This document shows, piece after piece, positions 43,621-52,444 of a stretch of 64,000 nt of DNA. The stretch's first letter is position 1. Each line of letters starts with the position of its first letter. The stretch lies in the NCBI RefSeq assembly GCF_007995015.1, contig NZ_VORB01000001.1, forward strand, positions 248,001 through 312,000. Reading direction: 5' to 3'. The position numbers and the translations under genes are program-made. Source of the stretch: Luteibaculum oceani (lineage in GTDB: Bacteria; Bacteroidota; Bacteroidia; Flavobacteriales_D; Luteibaculaceae). The notes beneath the pieces were generated by a model. That model was not told the origin of the DNA. It worked only from the letters and a program-made list of their open reading frames with translations, and ran no database searches.

Positions 43621-46237
43621 TTTATTTATCTGTTTTGTAGTTGTAGGATGCTCTACCAAAAAGAAGGCATTCTTAAACAGGGCGTACCATAATACTACAG
43701 CGCGATACAATGGGTATTTTAACGCCAAGGAAAAAATAAAGGAATCTCTAAGGAGCTATAAGGAGGCTCGAGAAGAAAATTTCGATGAAACCCTTCCCAT
43801 TTTTCCTGCCCCCACAGAAGAAGAAAGAAGTGCTCTACTTCCTAACATGAATAAGGCCATTGAAAAAACTGAAAAAGTTATTTCAAGGCATAGTATGGAA
43901 ATTGGCGGAAAGGAGTACTGTAAATGGATAGACAACAATTACCTAGCAAAAGGGATAGGCCATTTTTACAAAGGGGAGTTCGACCAGGCTGCATCAACGT
44001 TCAACTTTATTGCTAAAAAATACAAGGAGGGAGATGCCAAGCCCTTGGCTTTGGCCTGGCTAGTTAGAACACACATAGAACAGGAAGAAATGCAAAAGGC
44101 TAATTTGGTCTTAGGTATTTTAAACAAAGAGCAAGAACTAAAGCGAAAAAGCGCTCTAATGCGACAAAAGGTAAATGCGCTTTACCATATTAAGTCGAAA
44201 GCCTACCCCGAAGCCATTTCTCGAATTTCAAATGCCATAGGATTAGAGAAAAAAAAGGATGAGCGGATGCGCATGTATTTTATCAAGGCGCAATTGCATC
44301 AACGACTAGGAAACGCCAATGAGGCCATAGCCGATTTTAGAAAAGTTGTGCAGAAAAGTCCCAATTATGAACTTGCTTTTAATGCGGGAATTAGTCAGGC
44401 CACTGCGGTACAGGGGAGTGCAAATTCATTTTCCGTTAAAAAGGACCTTGAAAAACTGCTTAAAGACGACAAGAACATTGAGTATCAAGATCAGATTTAC
44501 TATGCTTTAGCTGAGATAGAATTCACAGAAAGAAATTATCCCGAAGCAGTGGAATTCCTTCAGAAATCTATTAAGAGTAGCATAAACAACAATCGGCAAA
44601 AGGGAAAGTCGTTTTATCGCTTAGCACGATATTACTTTAACGAAAAACTATACCAACCTGCATCTATCTATTACGATAGTACCCTAGCGATTTTACCAAA
44701 AACACATCCTGAATTCGAAGAAATTGAAAACAAGTCGAATAACCTACAGGAATTGGTAGTTCACCTTAACTTAATTCAGAAGAACGATAGCATTCTTGAA
44801 ATTGCTAACCTAGCTCCCGAAGAACAGGATAAGAAGTTGGAGGACATTATTCAGAAGGAACGCGAACGACTTTTAAAGGAACAGAGGGAAAAGGAGATAA
44901 AGGCCCAAAAGATATTGGCCAGCAAAGCTGGTAAAAAAGAAAGCAGCGGTAGTTGGTACTTCTATAATGCCAAGGCCAAGCTTCAGGGATACAAAGAATT
45001 TAAAGATAAGTGGGGCGATAGAACCCTGCAGGACAACTGGCGCATTGGCGGAAATAGCGGGCCTGCAACCACAGGGACTGCAAAAGACAGTTTAAGCGTA
45101 GAAACCAAACCTGTTGGCGAACTGAAAGGACTTCCTAGCTACGCCCAATTGCGGAAAGATTTACCTAAAACAGATAAAGAGAAACAGAAGTTGGTGCAGG
45201 AAACTAAATCTGCATTGTACCAATCTGGTTTAGTGTACAAAGAAAATTTCGAGGACGTAGATAATGCCATTGAATCTTTTGAGAATCTATTAGCTCGCTA
45301 CGACTCTACCGTTTATAGATTACCCGCTTATTACCAGTTATATCGTCTGTACCTAGCAAAAGAGACCAATTCGGAAAAGGAATTTTTCTCTTTTGACACC
45401 AAAAGTAGTAGCTACTATTACAAAGATTTAATCCTATACGAATACCCAGATTCTGAATTTGCTAGGATTATTAAAAACCCGGATAGAGTTGCCAGCAAAC
45501 AAGCCAATGAGAAAGAAGCTCAAAGCCATTACAGCAAAGCTTATTTAGCCTACCAAATAGATAGTTTGGATAGATCTATGAAAATAACCTTGGAGGGCAT
45601 TTCCAAATATTCCGCATCGGATTTACTCCCTAAGTTTTACTTTTTAAAGGCAAGAATTCATTCGGAACAAAGAGAAATTGGTGAATTTGAGCAAACCCTA
45701 TCCTTTTTAGCTAAGCAATTTAGGGGTACTCCAGAAGGGAAAGAAGCGGAACGCTTGCTAGCATTATTGCGCAAAGCTATGGCTAACAGTAAAACATCTA
45801 ACTCAAATACCGACAGCACTTCTACCGCTGCAGAAAAGGAAAAGAAGGAACCAGAATTGGCTGCAACAACTTCGAACTACACCGATACACCTAATTCAGC
45901 CCATTACTATTTGGTGGTAATACCCAAGGGAGCGATGAATACCACTAGAGCCAAGGTGGAAGTTGCTAACTTTAACGGGCGCTTTTTCTCGAATAAAAAA
46001 ATGGATGTAAGCGTAAGCTTTTTAACCAACGAACTACCAATTTTATTAGTACGAGGATTAGACAACAAGGAACAGGCAAAGCTATACCACCAAGCATTTA
46101 TAAAGGATAAAAATGAATTAAGAGTGATCTCGCGCAATAATTTCCAACAATTCGCGATATCAGAGGAAAACTTTAAAATGCTGTTTGTTAATAAGGATAT
46201 CGAAAATTACCTTAAGTTCTTCGAAAATAATTATTAA
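43601..46237 (+). CDS. sprE: Type IX secretion lipoprotein SprE/PorW-like (TPR)
   Basis: An 878-residue lipoprotein with TTG start: RRISSILFICFVVVGC then STKKKAF gives the lipobox. Tetratricopeptide repeats run through the body (for example GHFYKGEFDQAASTFNFIAK, HQRLGNANEAIADFRKVVQK and ERNYPEAVEFLQKSIKSS). The start CSTKKKAFLNRAYHNTTARY with NGYFNAKEKIKESL matches the SprE/PorW family, a periplasmic lipoprotein needed for T9SS energy transfer and gliding. The size fits the F. johnsoniae SprE (about 870). The next gene is a bactofilin, then the ATP synthase operon. The TTG start is required because no ATG lies in frame before the signal peptide. Confidence 0.85.
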   Translation: MRRISSILFICFVVVGCSTKKKAFLNRAYHNTTARYNGYFNAKEKIKESLRSYKEAREENFDETLPIFPAPTEEERSALLPNMNKAIEKTEKVISRHSMEIGGKEYCKWIDNNYLAKGIGHFYKGEFDQAASTFNFIAKKYKEGDAKPLALAWLVRTHIEQEEMQKANLVLGILNKEQELKRKSALMRQKVNALYHIKSKAYPEAISRISNAIGLEKKKDERMRMYFIKAQLHQRLGNANEAIADFRKVVQKSPNYELAFNAGISQATAVQGSANSFSVKKDLEKLLKDDKNIEYQDQIYYALAEIEFTERNYPEAVEFLQKSIKSSINNNRQKGKSFYRLARYYFNEKLYQPASIYYDSTLAILPKTHPEFEEIENKSNNLQELVVHLNLIQKNDSILEIANLAPEEQDKKLEDIIQKERERLLKEQREKEIKAQKILASKAGKKESSGSWYFYNAKAKLQGYKEFKDKWGDRTLQDNWRIGGNSGPATTGTAKDSLSVETKPVGELKGLPSYAQLRKDLPKTDKEKQKLVQETKSALYQSGLVYKENFEDVDNAIESFENLLARYDSTVYRLPAYYQLYRLYLAKETNSEKEFFSFDTKSSSYYYKDLILYEYPDSEFARIIKNPDRVASKQANEKEAQSHYSKAYLAYQIDSLDRSMKITLEGISKYSASDLLPKFYFLKARIHSEQREIGEFEQTLSFLAKQFRGTPEGKEAERLLALLRKAMANSKTSNSNTDSTSTAAEKEKKEPELAATTSNYTDTPNSAHYYLVVIPKGAMNTTRAKVEVANFNGRFFSNKKMDVSVSFLTNELPILLVRGLDNKEQAKLYHQAFIKDKNELRVISRNNFQQFAISEENFKMLFVNKDIENYLKFFENNY

Positions 46238-46249
46238 CCAATGTTTTCA

Positions 46250-46278
46250 TTGGTAGTATAGCATTTTACATAACTTTG
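46250..46278 (+). promoter_or_regulatory. Promoter of the bactofilin-ATP synthase region
   Basis: TTG at 46250-46252 and TAACTTTG at 46271-46278 (an exact TAnnTTTG match) are 18 bases apart. Transcription should begin near 46285, about 11 bases before the ATG at 46296. Confidence 0.65.
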
Positions 46279-46295
46279 CAAACAAATTTGTTCGA

Positions 46296-46730
46296 ATGTT
46301 CGGGAACAAAAAAACGTCAAACATGGCTAAAGGATCGGAAAACGGTAACCCAGAAAAGCTTAACCGCATAGTAGAGGGTACTGTAATTGAAGGGGAAATT
46401 AAATCTGAAAGCAACATCCGTATCGACGGAATTGTTAAAGGAGTAACAACTACTCAGGGAAGACTGGTAATTGGTCCTAATGGAGTAATCGAGGGAGAGG
46501 TTGTTTGTCGCAACGCTGATATCGAGGGTACACTAAACGGAAAAATTACAGCTTCAGAATTATTAAGTTTAAAGAGCACAAGTAAATTAACTGGTGATAT
46601 TGTTTCAAGAAGATTGGCTATAGAGCCAGGAGCAGTATTTACAGGTACTTGTACAATGGGTGCTAAGGTTAAAGACCTACTTCAGGATCCTAGCAGCAAC
46701 ACAGAACCCAAGCTTGCAAGAGCCAAATAA
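46296..46730 (+). CDS. Bactofilin (polymer-forming cytoskeletal protein)
   Basis: A 144-residue protein with a short disordered N-terminus and the right-handed beta-helix bactofilin domain: IVEGTVIEGEIKSESNIRID, then IVKGVTTTQGRLVIGPNGVI, then EGEVVCRNADIEGTLNGKIT, with repeats of about 17 residues. Bactofilins polymerise without nucleotide and scaffold envelope or polar complexes. Its 3' end overlaps the downstream AtpZ gene. A second ATG at 46323 is possible as a start. Why it leads into the ATP synthase genes is not known; the arrangement is known in other Bacteroidota. Confidence 0.92.
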   Translation: MFGNKKTSNMAKGSENGNPEKLNRIVEGTVIEGEIKSESNIRIDGIVKGVTTTQGRLVIGPNGVIEGEVVCRNADIEGTLNGKITASELLSLKSTSKLTGDIVSRRLAIEPGAVFTGTCTMGAKVKDLLQDPSSNTEPKLARAK

Positions 46731-46941
46731 GGAAAAGGAAGATAAGCGCAAACTTCAAGCGAAGTTTGCTACCTATACTGGCTCCGCCTTTAAAGTGGTT
46801 GGAGCCATTTTACTTTTTTTCTATTTCGGCAGGTGGTTGGATGAAAAGTTCGGTTTCGAAAAACCATGGCTTGCCATGACTGGGAGCCTTGTGGGGGTTG
46901 CCGCAGGCATTTACTCCTTAATCAAGGATCTCAATCGCTAG
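46714..46941 (+). CDS. AtpZ/AtpI family protein
   Basis: A 75-residue membrane protein with two helices (about 22-42 and 52-70): FKVVGAILLFFYFGRWLDEK, then KPWLAMTGSLVGVAAGIYSL. The GRWLDEKFGxxKPWL segment is the AtpZ/AtpI hallmark; these proteins assist ATP synthase assembly or Mg2+ uptake. No ATG lies upstream in frame. I chose the TTG at 46714, with 17-nt overlap with the bactofilin stop; a GTG at 46660 would add 18 residues (LRLKTYFRILAA...) that lie in the bactofilin gene. The start is uncertain. Confidence 0.85.
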   Translation: MQEPNKEKEDKRKLQAKFATYTGSAFKVVGAILLFFYFGRWLDEKFGFEKPWLAMTGSLVGVAAGIYSLIKDLNR

Positions 46942-46953
46942 TTTCATCAATTC

Positions 46954-47319
46954 ATGACTAAGCCTTCTCAACTGTTTCTAACCGGAGGAATTGCTTGGAT
47001 TTCTCTTAGTGTTTTATTGAGCGCTATTTTCCTTCCCGCTATACTTTGGCCTCAATTGGCCATTGCCAGTTTTTTCTACTTGTATGGTATAAGCAAGAAT
47101 TTCGGGTTAACAAGACTGCACAAAAAAGGAATAAACACACCATTAGTAGTTTTAGCTTTTCAAGGATTCTATTTTCTTATTGCATTGTTTCTGGTGGCAT
47201 TAACCATGCTAATAATACCCGAACAAAAAAAAACATACCTACCTCTAATCTTGCTTAATTCCTTGCTGTATTTAGCACTCGACCTGGTTCAAATGCTAAA
47301 ACAAAAACCCAATAATTAA
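46954..47319 (+). CDS. Small hydrophobic membrane protein of the ATP synthase region
   Basis: A 121-residue protein with about four membrane helices (FLTGGIAWISLSVLLSAI, PQLAIASFFYLYGISKNFG, LVVLAFQGFYFLIALFLVAL and PLILLNSLLYLALDLVQML). It sits between atpZ and atpB, 12 bases behind the former, in the place of AtpI in other genomes. I could not find a family signature; it may be a diverged AtpI-like assembly factor. Assignment to ATP synthase rests on position only. Confidence 0.6.
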   Translation: MTKPSQLFLTGGIAWISLSVLLSAIFLPAILWPQLAIASFFYLYGISKNFGLTRLHKKGINTPLVVLAFQGFYFLIALFLVALTMLIIPEQKKTYLPLILLNSLLYLALDLVQMLKQKPNN

Positions 47320-47360
47320 ACAAATTAGGTAAAGCGCATCTTTTTTAAGCATTTATTGCC

Positions 47361-47368
47361 TACTTTTG
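47361..47368 (+). promoter_or_regulatory. -7 box of the atpB operon
   Basis: TACTTTTG is an exact TAnnTTTG match, 27 bases before the atpB ATG at 47396. No TTG was seen at the expected -33 distance, so the promoter may depend on other contacts. Confidence 0.5.
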
Positions 47369-47395
47369 CGACCGATTTTAAGCCCATCTTAAGGA

Positions 47396-48481
47396 ATGTT
47401 AAGAAGACCAGTATCATTTAAAATCCTTTTCAGCTTTTTAAGCTTGTTTGTTGGACTTAGCGCTGTGAGCGCGTCTTCATCGACTGAAGGTGACCATGGT
47501 TCAGAGGAGTTTAACCCGAAGGACATGATTCTTCACCACATCGCCGATGCACACGAATGGCATTTCTGGGATGTGAAAGACGAAGAAGGAAACTTACACC
47601 CTGTAAGTATGCCATTACCGGTAATTCTATACCACAATGGTAACCTTGACATTTTCATGTCATCTGAGTTTCATCACGGAACTACACCCGTTACAAAAGG
47701 TAACAACACCTATGTTATGAATCACGGTAAGATTTATATCGCTGATGAAAATGGTGAGTTAATTCCAGATGGCCACGGACATTACCTAAACGCTAAGCCT
47801 TTAGATCTTTCCATAACCAAGAACGTAGCTTCTATGTGGTTATCTATCATTCTGTTAATTCTTATAATGGGTACTGTAGCCCGTACATACAAGAAAAACG
47901 GATTAGTACCTAGAGGATTTGCAGGTGTTATAGAACCTATCGTTCTTTTTGTAAGGGACGAAATTGCAAGACCAAACATTTCTGGAGACAAGTACAAGAG
48001 ATTCCTTCCTTTCTTGTTAACCGTATTCTTCTTTATCTGGATTAACAACCTCCTAGGATTGATTCCAATTCTAGCGCCTAACTTAACAGGTAACATTTCA
48101 GTTACTTTGGTATTAGCGCTTTTCACTTTAATCATTACCAATGTATCTGGTAACAAAGGATACTGGGGTCACATTTTAGCACCACCAGTTCCGATACCAA
48201 TGTGGGTAATTATGATTCCAGTGGAGTTAATTGGTATTTTCACCAAGCCATTTGCACTTATGGTTCGTTTGTTTGCGAACATCACTGCAGGTCACATTCT
48301 AATCTTAAGCTTAGTATCCCTAATATTTATTTTCAAGTCGGTGTATATGTCGGCACTTTCTATTCCATTTATGGTATTTATGAATGTGCTTGAGTTATTA
48401 GTAGCGGCGCTACAAGCTTACATATTCACCTTATTATCTGCGTTATTCATCGGTATGGCTACCGAAGAAGCGCACCACTAA
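47396..48481 (+). CDS. atpB: F-type ATP synthase subunit a
   Basis: A 361-residue F0 stator subunit with five or six membrane helices that forms the proton half-channels. It has a signal-like N-terminus (cut near SAVSAS) and then a long periplasmic His/Asp/Glu-rich extension to about residue 140 (EGDHGSEEFNPKDM, HHIADAHEWHFWDV), as known in Bacteroidota. The essential Arg is in KPFALMVRLFANITAGH. The rest is conserved (FFIWINNLLGLIPILAPNLT). It is the first of six atp genes and has its own -7 box. The extension makes it longer than the E. coli subunit (271). Confidence 0.94.
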   Translation: MLRRPVSFKILFSFLSLFVGLSAVSASSSTEGDHGSEEFNPKDMILHHIADAHEWHFWDVKDEEGNLHPVSMPLPVILYHNGNLDIFMSSEFHHGTTPVTKGNNTYVMNHGKIYIADENGELIPDGHGHYLNAKPLDLSITKNVASMWLSIILLILIMGTVARTYKKNGLVPRGFAGVIEPIVLFVRDEIARPNISGDKYKRFLPFLLTVFFFIWINNLLGLIPILAPNLTGNISVTLVLALFTLIITNVSGNKGYWGHILAPPVPIPMWVIMIPVELIGIFTKPFALMVRLFANITAGHILILSLVSLIFIFKSVYMSALSIPFMVFMNVLELLVAALQAYIFTLLSALFIGMATEEAHH

Positions 48482-48512
48482 AATTGGATTTATAAACAAC
48501 AAATAACAGTAA

Positions 48513-48725
<213 letters not shown>

Positions 48726-48738
48726 GAAAACTTACAAA

Positions 48739-48761
48739 GCCTGTAACGATTGGTTACAGGC
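48739..48761 (+). promoter_or_regulatory. RNA hairpin between atpE and atpF (attenuator or 3' stabiliser)
   Basis: A perfect 9-bp stem, GCCTGTAAC (48739-48747) with GTTACAGGC (48753-48761) and loop GATTG, is followed by a weak T-rich segment (CTTGTTTACTTT). It stands in the widest gap of the atp operon. It could act as a leaky terminator or mRNA stabiliser for the c subunit, needed in many copies. Confidence 0.7.
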
Positions 48762-48804
48762 CTTGTTTACTTTAAACTGTTAAGACACAACAACTCAGAA
48801 TATC

Positions 48805-49299
48805 ATGGAATTAGTTACTCCAGAATTAGGATTATCGATTTGGACCGCAGTAGCATTCATTATCCTTTTAGTAATCTTGCGTGTTTTTGCTTGGAAGCCA
48901 ATTCTTGAAGCAGTTAACGCTAGAGAAGAAAGTATTAGTTCTGCACTAGCAGCAGCTGAGGAAGCTAAAAAGGAAATGGCTTCTTTAAAGGCAAGCAATG
49001 AAGAACTTCTGAGAGAAGCCAACGAGGAGCGTCAAAAGATTATTACTCAGGCTAAGGCATTACAAGATAAGATGATCACTGAAGCTAAAGACAAAGCTAA
49101 AAGTGAGGCAGAAAAAATCGTAGCTGATGCTAAAGAAAGCATCACTATGGAAAAAGCTGCTGCAATGACTGAGTTGAAAAACCACATTGCAAGTCTTTCT
49201 ATCGAAATCGCCGAGAAAATTGTACGCGAGCAATTAAGCAGCAGCGATAAACAGAAGGCGTTAGCAGAAAATTTAGCATCAGAAGTTACCCTTAACTAA
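48805..49299 (+). CDS. atpF: F-type ATP synthase subunit b
   Basis: A 164-residue stator stalk subunit. It has one N-terminal membrane helix (LSIWTAVAFIILLVILRVFAW) then a long charged coiled coil (KEMASLKASNEELLREANEE, KAKSEAEKIVADAKESIT) reaching F1. The sequence FAWKPILEAVNAREESISSA is the usual family join. The length is typical (about 160). It lies behind the hairpin gap and is followed by atpH after 6 bases. Confidence 0.93.
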   Translation: MELVTPELGLSIWTAVAFIILLVILRVFAWKPILEAVNAREESISSALAAAEEAKKEMASLKASNEELLREANEERQKIITQAKALQDKMITEAKDKAKSEAEKIVADAKESITMEKAAAMTELKNHIASLSIEIAEKIVREQLSSSDKQKALAENLASEVTLN

Positions 49300-49305
49300 A
49301 CCATT

Positions 49306-49860
49306 ATGGGTCAAATAAAAGTTGCAAGTAGATACGCAAAATCACTTTTAGATCTTGCTCAAGAAAACAAGGCATCGGAAGCTGTAAAAGCAGATGTTTT
49401 GCTAGTAGCTAGCGCTATTACTGAGAACAAAGATTTAGAGTTGCTTTTGAAAAGCCCAATTATCCGTGAGGATAAGAAGGTTAAGATATTGTCGGAAATT
49501 TTCAATGAGAAGATTTCTCCACTTACGTTGCAATTCATCCAATTGTTGGCAAAAAAAGGCAGAGAGTCATTGCTTTTAGAAATATGCAATTCCTTCACTA
49601 ACCTTTACAGAAAGGCTAATGACATCCAGAAATTAACCATTATTTCTGCGGTAAAACTGGATGAGAGCACGAAAAAAGAAATTCTATCTAGGGTACAACC
49701 TGATGGAATGACGCTTGAAATCGAGGAGCAAATAAATCCAGAGTTAATTGGTGGATTTATCGTAAAACTTGACGACAAGCAAATAGATGCCAGCGTACTG
49801 GGATCTTTTAGAAAATTAAAAAAGGATTTTAAAAACAACCCCTTCGTTGCTAACTTTTAA
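49306..49860 (+). CDS. atpH: F-type ATP synthase subunit delta
   Basis: A 184-residue F1 stator subunit joining b to alpha. It starts [19 protein letters not shown], the delta N-terminal signature, and has [17 protein letters not shown] and the C-terminal [25 protein letters not shown], all usual. It lies 6 bases behind atpF and 14 bases ahead of atpA. Confidence 0.93.
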   Translation: MGQIKVASRYAKSLLDLAQENKASEAVKADVLLVASAITENKDLELLLKSPIIREDKKVKILSEIFNEKISPLTLQFIQLLAKKGRESLLLEICNSFTNLYRKANDIQKLTIISAVKLDESTKKEILSRVQPDGMTLEIEEQINPELIGGFIVKLDDKQIDASVLGSFRKLKKDFKNNPFVANF

Positions 49861-49874
49861 ATAAGCAAAGAATT

Positions 49875-51455
49875 ATGGCAGAGGTTAAACCAGCAGAAGT
49901 TTCGAATATTTTACGCGAACAGCTTTCGGGCTTCAAATCTGAAGCGCAATTAGAAGAAGTGGGTACTGTACTTCAGGTTGGAGACGGTATTGCACGTATT
50001 TATGGACTAACCGGAGTAGAATCTGGAGAGCTTATCGAGTTTGAATCAGGATTAAGAGGTATTGTACTTAACCTTGAGGAGGACAACGTTGGAGCTGTAT
50101 TATTAGGTCCATCTAAAGGAATTAAAGAAGGTGATACAGTTAAAAGAACTAAGCAAATTGCTTCTATTAAAGCAGGTGAAGGTTTAGTTGGAAGGGTTGT
50201 AAACACGCTTGGTCAACCTATCGATGGTAAAGGACCTATCGAAGGTGAAACTTTCGAAATGCCTATCGAGAGAAAAGCTCCTGGTGTAATTTACCGTCAG
50301 CCGGTAAATGAGCCACTTCAAACGGGTATCAAAGCAATCGATGCAATGATTCCAATCGGAAGAGGACAGCGTGAGTTAATTATTGGGGATAGACAAACGG
50401 GGAAAACTACCGTGGCTATCGATACAATTATTAACCAAAAAGAATTTTACGACAGAGGCGAGCCTGTATTCTGTATCTATGTAGCTATTGGCCAAAAAGG
50501 TTCAACCGTTGCAGGTATCGTTAAAACATTAGAAGATGCTGGAGCTATGGATTACACCGTAGTTGTTGCAGCAAATGCTTCTGACCCATCTCCAATGCAG
50601 TTCTACGCTCCATTTACGGGTGCTGCAATTGGTGAGTATTTCAGAGATACTGGTCGTCCAGCATTAATTATCTATGATGATTTATCTAAGCAAGCAGTAG
50701 CTTACCGTGAGGTTTCTCTACTTCTTAGACGTCCTCCAGGACGTGAGGCATACCCTGGAGATGTATTCTACCTTCACTCTCGTCTTCTTGAGCGTGCTGC
50801 TAAGGTGATTGCATCCGATGAGATTGCTGCTCAAATGAACGACTTACCTGAGTCTCTAAAAGGAAAAGTAAAAGGAGGTGGATCACTTACTGCTCTTCCA
50901 ATTATCGAAACTCAAGCGGGTGACGTTTCTGCATATATCCCAACCAACGTAATTTCTATTACCGATGGACAGATATTCCTTGAGTCTGGATTATTCCTTT
51001 CTGGAGTTAGACCAGCGATTAACGTAGGTATCTCTGTTTCTCGTGTAGGTGGATCTGCGCAGATTAAATCAATGAAAAAAGTAGCGGGTACACTTAAGTT
51101 AGATCAAGCACAATACCGTGAGCTTGAAGCTTTCGCTAAGTTTGGATCTGATCTTGATGAAGCTACAAAAGCAGTACTTAATAAAGGAGAAAGAAACGTT
51201 GAGATTCTTAAGCAAGCTCAAAACTCTCCTCAGTCTGTAGAACATCAAATTGCAATTATTTACTGTGGTACTAAAGGTTTGATTAACCACGTACCAGTAA
51301 ACAAGGTAAAAGAGTTCGAAAAAGACTACTTAAATGTTCTTGAATTAGAACACCGCAGCACTCTAGATCAGCTTAAGGCTGGTAAGTACACAGATGAACT
51401 AACTTCTGTGCTAGAGAAAGTTGCAAAAGAAGTTTCAGCGAAGTACAAAAAATAA
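49875..51455 (+). CDS. atpA: F-type ATP synthase subunit alpha
   Basis: A 526-residue F1 alpha subunit, the non-catalytic nucleotide-binding subunit. Walker A is [13 protein letters not shown]; other blocks are [20 protein letters not shown] and [20 protein letters not shown] with the signature [19 protein letters not shown]. The length matches (about 513-526). The gene lies between atpH and atpG. The catalytic beta subunit gene is absent from this operon. Confidence 0.97.
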   Translation: MAEVKPAEVSNILREQLSGFKSEAQLEEVGTVLQVGDGIARIYGLTGVESGELIEFESGLRGIVLNLEEDNVGAVLLGPSKGIKEGDTVKRTKQIASIKAGEGLVGRVVNTLGQPIDGKGPIEGETFEMPIERKAPGVIYRQPVNEPLQTGIKAIDAMIPIGRGQRELIIGDRQTGKTTVAIDTIINQKEFYDRGEPVFCIYVAIGQKGSTVAGIVKTLEDAGAMDYTVVVAANASDPSPMQFYAPFTGAAIGEYFRDTGRPALIIYDDLSKQAVAYREVSLLLRRPPGREAYPGDVFYLHSRLLERAAKVIASDEIAAQMNDLPESLKGKVKGGGSLTALPIIETQAGDVSAYIPTNVISITDGQIFLESGLFLSGVRPAINVGISVSRVGGSAQIKSMKKVAGTLKLDQAQYRELEAFAKFGSDLDEATKAVLNKGERNVEILKQAQNSPQSVEHQIAIIYCGTKGLINHVPVNKVKEFEKDYLNVLELEHRSTLDQLKAGKYTDELTSVLEKVAKEVSAKYKK

Positions 51456-51472
51456 GATAAAAGCCTAACCGT

Positions 51473-52351
51473 ATGGCTAACTTAAAAGAAGTAAGGACCA
51501 GAATTACATCGGTAAACTCTACTAAGCAGATTACCTCTGCCATGAAAATGGTATCGGCAGCAAAGCTTAAGAGAGCGCAGGATGCAATTACGCAAATGCG
51601 TCCTTATGCCAATAAGTTAAAGGAGATTATTGGAAATGTTTCCGCAACTCTTGATATCTCCGAAGGTGCATTATCTGTTGAGCGTCCTAAAAACAAAATC
51701 ATCGTTGTAGCTATTACTTCGAATAGAGGTTTATGTGGTGCTTTTAACAATAATGTCATCAAAACAACAAAGAGTGTTATCGAAGCAAACGCTCATGCCG
51801 AAGTGAAGGTGTTGCCTTTAGGTAAAAAAGCAAACGATTTCTTTTCTAAGACTCCGTTTAAGCTTTCTACCGAGGAATTTAACTACGACCCTATCGCTAT
51901 CTTCGACGAGCTTACCTTTGAAAATGCAGCGGATATCTGCCAGCAACTAATGGATGCATTCCAAGCTGAAAAAGTGGATGAAGTAAGAGTAATCTACAAT
52001 CAGTTTAAAAATGCAGCTACACAATACGTGCAAGACGAAACACTTCTTCCAATGCAACCGGAAGAAAAGTCTGACGAGAGCTTATCTAGTGCAGAGTACA
52101 TTTTTAATCCAAGCAAAGAAGAAATTATTACTTCTTTAATACCTCAAGCGATTAAATTACAACTCTTTAAAGCACTTTTAGATTCTCATGCAGCTGAACA
52201 CGGTGCACGTATGACCGCGATGCATAAAGCAACCGATAACGCTGGTGAATTACTTAAAGAACTTAAGTTACAGTATAACAAAGCAAGACAAGCAGCCATT
52301 ACCAACGAAATCCTTGAGATTTGTGCTGGTGCCGAGGCACTTAACGGCTAA
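51473..52351 (+). CDS. atpG: F-type ATP synthase subunit gamma
   Basis: A 292-residue rotor shaft subunit. The N-terminal helix VRTRITSVNSTKQITSAMKMVSAAK and the C-terminal helix AEHGARMTAMHKATDNAGEL are both highly conserved; VVAITSNRGLCGAFNNNV is the middle signature. It ends the atp operon, and a strong terminator follows. atpD (beta) and atpC (epsilon) do not follow, as in other Bacteroidota where they are kept at a second locus. Confidence 0.95.
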   Translation: MANLKEVRTRITSVNSTKQITSAMKMVSAAKLKRAQDAITQMRPYANKLKEIIGNVSATLDISEGALSVERPKNKIIVVAITSNRGLCGAFNNNVIKTTKSVIEANAHAEVKVLPLGKKANDFFSKTPFKLSTEEFNYDPIAIFDELTFENAADICQQLMDAFQAEKVDEVRVIYNQFKNAATQYVQDETLLPMQPEEKSDESLSSAEYIFNPSKEEIITSLIPQAIKLQLFKALLDSHAAEHGARMTAMHKATDNAGELLKELKLQYNKARQAAITNEILEICAGAEALNG

Positions 52352-52375
52352 TTTCTTTGCTTAACATCTTTTTCG

Positions 52376-52410
52376 ACCGCTAATCAATTAATCTTTGATT
52401 AGCGGTTTTT
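52376..52410 (+). terminator. Terminator of the atp operon
   Basis: A 12-bp stem, ACCGCTAATCAA (52376-52387) with TTGATTAGCGGT (52395-52406), is followed by TTTTG. It lies 25 bases behind atpG and closes the operon, confirming that atpD and atpC are not downstream. Confidence 0.92.
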
Positions 52411-52444
52411 GTTTATAGATATTCGCACCACAAAATTCGATAAC

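Noticed and set aside
43621-43728. 72-codon extension of the small divergent frame
   Set aside because: It lies inside sprE in antisense and only mirrors its coding; only the short 36-codon part is retained as doubtful.
46660-46713. GTG start for the AtpZ-like gene
   Set aside because: The added 18 residues lie inside the bactofilin gene and do not look like the AtpZ N-terminus; the TTG at 46714 fits better.
51456-52444. Hidden atpD or atpC after atpG
   Set aside because: Only atpG, a strong terminator and the T9SS cargo gene follow; no beta or epsilon motif is present in this stretch.
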